Positions 59,560 to 64,000 of a DNA stretch of 64,000 bases are shown piece by piece (position 1 is the stretch's first letter; every line of letters begins with the position of its first letter). Made by a program: the position numbers and the translations under genes. Below the pieces are notes generated by a model. It did not search any database. It was not told the origin of the DNA and worked only from the letters and a program-made list of their open reading frames with translations. The stretch comes from CF-118 sp035934385 (GTDB lineage Bacteria; Chloroflexota; Dormibacteria; Dormibacterales; Dormibacteraceae), in contig DASYXY010000081.1 of NCBI GenBank assembly GCA_035934385.1, forward strand, positions 1 to 64,000, written 5' to 3'.

Positions 59560-60477
59560 ATGGCCATCCCGATAGTCACCGCGCAGGAGCTGGTTGAACC
59601 GGCAGAGCCGCGAGCAGGTGTTCTCGGGGCCGTGGCCTCCGGCCTGCTTTCGAACCGTAAGGCGCTGGGGGGCCTGGCCATCCTGGGTGTCTTCGCTCTG
59701 GTGGCGATCTTCGCCCCGCTTCTCGCCCCGTACGACCCTCACTCGCTCGCTTTCGACCAGCTGCTGGGGCCGTCCGCGCAGCACCTCCTCGGCACCACCG
59801 GTAACGGACAGGACATCTTCTCGCAGCTCATCTGGAGCACACGCGAGTCGCTGCTGCTCGCAATCGTGGCGGGCGCGCTGGCCACGCTGGCATCAGTCCT
59901 CATTGGGGTCACGGCCGCGTACCTAGGCGGCCTGTGGGACCACGTGTTGAACCTTTTCACCGACGTGTTCCTGGTCATCCCCACGCTGCCGCTGATGCTC
60001 GTGATCGCGGCCTATGTTCAGAGCCACGGCGTGTGGACGCTGATCGCCGTCATCACGATCACCGGTTGGTCGTACGGCGCGCGCCAGCTTCGATCGCAAG
60101 CGCTTTCGTTGAGAAACCGCGACTTCCTGGAAGCCGCGCGTGTGCGGGGCGAGCGGACGTCGTACACGATCGTGTTCGAGGTCCTGCCCAACATGACCTC
60201 TCTGATCGTCGCCATCTTTCTTGGGGCAGCGCTGTACGCGGTGCTGGCGGCGGCTGGACTGCAGTTTCTTGGTCTCGGTGACAACAACGACCTGAGCTGG
60301 GGCACGATGCTGTTCTGGGCGGAGCACAACGGCGCCCTGCTGGCGGGAGCGCCGCTGTGGGTGCTTGCGCCAGGCATCTGCATCGCCCTGCTTGGCGGGG
60401 CGTTCGCACTCATCAACTACGCGTTCGACGAGGTCAGCAACCCTGCCCTGCGTGCGGCGAAGAGGGCGAAGGCGTGA
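59560..60477 (+). CDS. ABC transporter permease (DppC/OppC type)
   Basis: A 305-aa permease. N-terminal cytoplasmic arm, then LGGLAILGVFALVAIFAPLLAPYDPH; the GTTGNGQDIFSQLIW motif after the first segment is typical of DppC/OppC. The EAA loop is DFLEAARVRGERTSYTIVF. The ATG at 59560 is used. The stop overlaps the GTG of the ATPase gene. Confidence 0.92.
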   Translation: MAIPIVTAQELVEPAEPRAGVLGAVASGLLSNRKALGGLAILGVFALVAIFAPLLAPYDPHSLAFDQLLGPSAQHLLGTTGNGQDIFSQLIWSTRESLLLAIVAGALATLASVLIGVTAAYLGGLWDHVLNLFTDVFLVIPTLPLMLVIAAYVQSHGVWTLIAVITITGWSYGARQLRSQALSLRNRDFLEAARVRGERTSYTIVFEVLPNMTSLIVAIFLGAALYAVLAAAGLQFLGLGDNNDLSWGTMLFWAEHNGALLAGAPLWVLAPGICIALLGGAFALINYAFDEVSNPALRAAKRAKA

Positions 60478-61499
60478 TCGCGACCAAGCCGATCCTCGAA
60501 ATCAGGGACCTGGTGGTCGAGTACCGATCCGAGCGAGAACCGGTGCGGGCCGTGGACCGTGTCTCGCTGGACCTCGCGGCTGGAGAGTTTCTCGGCATCG
60601 TCGGCGAGTCGGGCTGTGGGAAATCGACGCTCCTGTTCGCCATCGCGCGGCTGCTCGCACCGCCGGCCGAGATCGCGTCAGGCTCCATCCGATTTCGCGG
60701 TGACGACATGGTGACCATGGGCGACGAGGACCTGCGCCACATCCGCTGGCAGAACTACTCGGTGGTCATGCAGAGCGCGATGAACGCACTCAACCCGGTG
60801 ATGACGATCGGCGCGCAGCTGAGCGACGCGATTCTCGCTCACCGCCGAATGCCCCAGCGCGACGTGCGGGCGAGGTCGGAGGAGGTGATGCGGCTGGTCG
60901 GCATCGACCCCGTGCACCTCAAGAGCTTCCCCCATCAGCTCAGCGGCGGAATGCGCCAGCGCTCGATGATCGCGATGGCGCTGGTGTTCACGCCCGAGCT
61001 CGTCATCATGGACGAGCCGACGTCGGCTCTCGACGTCGTCGCGCAGCGGTCACTCATGCTGCAAATCAAGGAGCTGCAGCGGAAGATCGGCTTCGCGGCC
61101 ATCTTCGTCACGCATGACATGTCGCTCGTGAGCCATTTCTCGGACCGGCTCGCTGTGATGTACGCAGGGCAGGTCATGGAGGTGGGGCCGACCCAGACCG
61201 TTTTCGCCCAACCCCGGCATCCCTACTCGTCGGGCCTTCTTAGCTCGTTCCCCTCGATCAAGGGTGAGCGCCTTCCGCTCCAGGGCATCCCAGGCACCCC
61301 GCCCGAGCTCGCGCATCCGCCTTCCGGTTGCCGCTTCCACCCGCGGTGCCCAAAGGTGATGCCTCACTGCAAGACCACGGAGCCTCGCTTTCACGAGCGC
61401 GAGGGAGTGCAGGTGCGGTGCCACCTCTTTGATGAGGGGTCCCCACGAAATCTCGGCGAAGCCTCCGATTTCGTGGGGATGAACGCGGATGGCGACTGA
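60474..61499 (+). CDS. ABC transporter ATP-binding protein (DppD/OppD type)
   Basis: A 341-aa ATPase: Walker A GESGCGKSTLL, signature LSGGMRQRSMIAMAL, Walker B ELVIMDEPTSALD, switch His in VTHDMSLV, and the C-terminal oligopeptide-type CRFHPRCP region, whose cysteines may bind a 4Fe-4S cluster. GTG start overlaps the permease stop. It overlaps the second ATPase gene by 11 bp. Confidence 0.93.
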   Translation: MIATKPILEIRDLVVEYRSEREPVRAVDRVSLDLAAGEFLGIVGESGCGKSTLLFAIARLLAPPAEIASGSIRFRGDDMVTMGDEDLRHIRWQNYSVVMQSAMNALNPVMTIGAQLSDAILAHRRMPQRDVRARSEEVMRLVGIDPVHLKSFPHQLSGGMRQRSMIAMALVFTPELVIMDEPTSALDVVAQRSLMLQIKELQRKIGFAAIFVTHDMSLVSHFSDRLAVMYAGQVMEVGPTQTVFAQPRHPYSSGLLSSFPSIKGERLPLQGIPGTPPELAHPPSGCRFHPRCPKVMPHCKTTEPRFHEREGVQVRCHLFDEGSPRNLGEASDFVGMNADGD

Positions 61500-62496
61500 G
61501 CGCGCCGGGCTTCCCAACGCGGTGACCTCGGAGCCGATCATCGAGGCCGCCGGGCTAACCAGACATTTCCGCATCGGCGGACCTCTGTCGCGCCGCTTCC
61601 TCCACGCCGTGGACGACGTCGACCTCGTGGTCCGTCGCAACGAGATCGTCGCGCTCGTCGGCGAAAGCGGCAGCGGCAAGAGCACGGTGGCGCGGCTGCT
61701 TGCCCGCGTCTACAAACCGACCCGCGGCGAGATCGTGTACCACGGGCGCCCGCTGTCGGCGATGACGTCTCGCCGGGATCGACTCGGGTACGCGGGCCGC
61801 GTGCCGATGGTGTTCCAGGACCCGTACGGGTCGCTGAGCCCGGTCTACCGCGTCTCGCACGGGGTGATCCGCGCGCTCAAGCTCCACCGGCCGGAGCTGT
61901 CTTCGAGCGAGCGTGAGCAGGAGGCGGAGCGGATCTTGAAGTCGGTCGGGCTGCAACCGCCGCGCGAGTTTCTAAACAAATACCCGCACCAGCTGAGCGG
62001 CGGTCAGCGCCAGCGCATCGGTTTCGCCCAGGCACTCGCGTGCCGGCCGGAGCTCATCCTCGCCGACGAGCCGGTGTCGATGCTCGACGTCTCGGTGCGC
62101 ATCGGTGTGCTCAACCTGATGGCCGACCTGCGCCGCACCGAAGGCATCTCGTTCCTCTACATCACGCACGACATCGCCGGAGCGAGGTACGTCGCCGACC
62201 GCATCATCGTCATGTACGCAGGGCGCATCGCCGAGAGCGGCCCTGTGGAGGACGTGCTGGCCAACCCCAAGCATCCGTACACGCAGCTGCTGCTCTCTGC
62301 TGTGCCCGACCCTCGCGCCCCTATCTCCCTGCCTGCGACCTCGGAGGTGGCCGAGCCCCCGCGCGTGATCGATCCTGGCGAAGGCTGCCGTTTCCGCTAC
62401 CGCTGTCCGTACGCGATCGAGCGATGCTCGAACGAGACCCCGCTGCTGCGGCCGCTGCGCCCGGCGCACGATGCCGCGTGCCACGTGGCGACCTAG
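61489..62496 (+). CDS. ABC transporter ATP-binding protein (DppF/OppF type)
   Basis: A 335-aa ATPase: Walker A GESGSGKSTVAR, signature LSGGQRQRIGFAQAL, Walker B LILADEPVSMLD, and a Cys-rich end (GCRFRYRCPYAIERC). It completes the five-component importer. It ends 13 bp before the convergent kinase. Confidence 0.93.
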   Translation: MATERAGLPNAVTSEPIIEAAGLTRHFRIGGPLSRRFLHAVDDVDLVVRRNEIVALVGESGSGKSTVARLLARVYKPTRGEIVYHGRPLSAMTSRRDRLGYAGRVPMVFQDPYGSLSPVYRVSHGVIRALKLHRPELSSSEREQEAERILKSVGLQPPREFLNKYPHQLSGGQRQRIGFAQALACRPELILADEPVSMLDVSVRIGVLNLMADLRRTEGISFLYITHDIAGARYVADRIIVMYAGRIAESGPVEDVLANPKHPYTQLLLSAVPDPRAPISLPATSEVAEPPRVIDPGEGCRFRYRCPYAIERCSNETPLLRPLRPAHDAACHVAT

Positions 62497-62509
62497 ACCA
62501 GAGACCTCT

Positions 62510-64000
62510 CTACAGGTGTGTCGCCCGGTGCGGCGACTGCGCGAGCGGAATCGTGAAGGCGAACTCGGACCCCTTGCCGACGGTGCTCTCCACCCCGATC
62601 CGGCCGCCGTGCATCTCCACGATCTGCCGGGTGATGGCGAGCCCCAGCCCGGTGCCGATGATCTTGCCCGCGTGCTTGTCCTCGAATCGCTCGTAGCGGC
62701 CGAAGAGCCGGCTGATGAACTCGGTCGGAATCCCGCGCCCGTGGTCGAGCACGCTGACCATGGCCTGCGCGCCTTCAAGCCGGGTGGTCACGCGGATCTC
62801 GCCACCGTTGGGCGAGTACTTGACCGCGTTGCTCAGCAGGTTGGTGACGACTTCGATGAGGCGGTCGGGGTCTCCTGACACATACGGCAGCGCTTCATCG
62901 AGCTCAGTCTTGATCGTGTGATTGCCGGTCGACATGCGCGCGCGTTCGACCGCACCGCGCACCAGGGCATTCAGGTCGAGCGGCCGCAGCTCGAGCCTGA
63001 TCTTGCCCGCCTCCATGCGGTCGAGGTCGAGCATCTCGGTGATCATGCGATTCAGGCGTTGCGCGTCGTTGTTGATGTCAGCGGCGACCGAGTGCACCTC
63101 AGACGCTGCCATCTCGTCGTCACGCAGCAACTCGCTGAAACCCTGGATGCCGACAAGCGCCGTGCGGAACTCGTGGCTGACCATCGATACGAACTCGCTC
63201 TTCAGCCGGTTCAGCTTTTCGAGCTGCGCAAGGTTCGCGAGCTGCGTCTCCTCTGCCTCGTGTCGAGCGGTGACGTCGTCGAACATCGCCAGGTAGAACT
63301 CGATGCGCCCGCTGACGGAGCGCACAGCCGTGACGCTCCAGTCGAGCCAGAAGCGGCTTCCGTCGGCGCGCCTGGCGAAACTGACGGCGTCGACAGTGTC
63401 TGAATCGAGCCCGTCGGAGGCGGCCAGCGTGTCGAAGACTCGGGCCACCTCATCAGGTTCGATGAAGTCTGAGAGCGCCGAGCCCACCACGGTTCGCTCG
63501 GTCGCATTCAACTGCACAGCGAGCCGCGGGTTCGAGTTGGTGATGCGGCGATCCAACCCGATGCGCGCCACACCCTGCGGCGCGTGGTCGATGACCTGGT
63601 TGAGCATCGTCGTCCGCTCCTGCAGCCTTGCTTCGGCGCGCCGGCTCTCGGCGAGCAGCGCCAGCGAGTCCTTGTAGGACAGCGCCTGGCTGGCCATGAG
63701 CACGGCCACCAGGCCCGCGCCTGGGAAAGCGAGGAAGGTGTCGAGGCTGCTGTCCGTCGCCACCAGCACCACCGTGGTCACGACCACGGCCACGAGGCCG
63801 GCCCACGGCAGCATCGCCCTCGAGAGCGAGATCGCATCCTCGGCCGCGACGCCATCCGTCGATCGCTGCGGCCACAGAGGCGCTAGCGCGACCAGCGAGT
63901 AGCCGTAGATCCAGCCGGCGCTCCACAGGTAGCTCGACGTGAGGAAGCTGCCGCTGGCGGTCAGGAACGCGAAAGCGCTGTCCGACACCGCATTGGCGGC
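62510..64000 (-). CDS. Histidine kinase with PAS domain, N-terminal part beyond the window
   Basis: The visible ~495 residues are the C-terminal part of a membrane kinase: two to four membrane segments near the edge, PAS (ending FYLAMFDDVTARHEAEE), HisKA with SMVSHEFRTALVGIQGFSELL and HATPase (NAVKYSPNGGE, GTGLGLAITRQIVEMHGG). It closely resembles the 28594-30804 kinase over its whole length, including the Ala in place of Pro in the His box. An ATG at 63988 is probably internal, since the paralogue has more membrane segments before this point. Confidence 0.88.
   Translation of the reverse strand, partial: AANAVSDSAFAFLTASGSFLTSSYLWSAGWIYGYSLVALAPLWPQRSTDGVAAEDAISLSRAMLPWAGLVAVVVTTVVLVATDSSLDTFLAFPGAGLVAVLMASQALSYKDSLALLAESRRAEARLQERTTMLNQVIDHAPQGVARIGLDRRITNSNPRLAVQLNATERTVVGSALSDFIEPDEVARVFDTLAASDGLDSDTVDAVSFARRADGSRFWLDWSVTAVRSVSGRIEFYLAMFDDVTARHEAEETQLANLAQLEKLNRLKSEFVSMVSHEFRTALVGIQGFSELLRDDEMAASEVHSVAADINNDAQRLNRMITEMLDLDRMEAGKIRLELRPLDLNALVRGAVERARMSTGNHTIKTELDEALPYVSGDPDRLIEVVTNLLSNAVKYSPNGGEIRVTTRLEGAQAMVSVLDHGRGIPTEFISRLFGRYERFEDKHAGKIIGTGLGLAITRQIVEMHGGRIGVESTVGKGSEFAFTIPLAQSPHRATHL

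Overview
The window is a GC-rich bacterial chromosome segment. I see no insertion sequence, phage gene, CRISPR array, rRNA or convincing tRNA. Gene content points to a soil-type, high-GC terrabacterial lineage (Actinomycetota, Chloroflexota or Dormibacterota-like): an F420-type LLM oxidoreductase, a DUF6510/sulfite-oxidase-like/flavin-reductase trio, a TIGR02206 membrane protein, an XRE-TPR regulator, many multidomain histidine kinases and GTG/TTG starts. Genes within operons overlap by 4 bp (ATGA/GTGA/TTGA). Many first-in-operon genes instead have a TANNNT box 5-12 nt before the start codon and no Shine-Dalgarno, which suggests leaderless transcripts. I cannot fix the phylum from sequence alone.

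Layout. (1) 1-8790 (+): a nine-gene operon for amino-sugar / cell-wall-sugar uptake and catabolism (GntR-UTRA regulator, ABC importer, NagZ, MurQ, NagA, SIS deaminase-like protein, BadF-type kinase), followed by a D,D-carboxypeptidase, a DapA-family aldolase and a GH42 beta-galactosidase. (2) 13.0-14.5 kb: a methyltransferase and a stand-alone HD-GYP protein. (3) 14.5-18.75 kb (-): cimA-ppc behind an isoleucine-rich leader peptide and a mutually exclusive hairpin attenuator. (4) 18.8-26.3 kb: an ACT-domain DUF5612 protein, two membrane proteins (one with a C-terminal HTH), a DegP-like protease, an MFS carrier, and a molybdo-/flavo-oxidoreductase cluster. (5) 26.3-37.0 kb (-): nine signalling genes, mostly overlapping (three histidine kinases, four receiver-domain proteins, an HD-GYP regulator, and a fusion of a cyclic-nucleotide-binding domain with a MinD/CpaE-like ATPase). 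(6) 37.0-46.9 kb: a GAF-LuxR regulator divergent from a 31-residue secreted peptide and an XRE-TPR regulator, an OmpR/HK pair, an unknown membrane protein, a SelW-like selenoprotein with an in-frame UGA and a bacterial SECIS hairpin, an LLM oxidoreductase, and an ECF sigma / membrane partner / acidic secreted protein set. (7) 46.9-53.1 kb: 6-phosphogluconate dehydrogenase, an HExxH protein, MsrB, an S2P-like protease with CBS domains, an FMN-binding-type protein, R2lox and a DUF72 protein. (8) 53.1-62.5 kb: a second sugar locus (BadF kinase, GH4 glycosidase, ROK repressor, complete Opp/Dpp-type ABC importer). (9) From 62.5 kb to the right edge: a truncated histidine kinase paralogous to the one at 28.6-30.8 kb.

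The most interesting points are the cimA isoleucine attenuator, the SelW selenoprotein, the secreted-peptide/XRE-TPR pair (a candidate RRNPP-like peptide signalling system) and the repeated leaderless promoter architecture. No stretch longer than about 300 bases lacks a gene.
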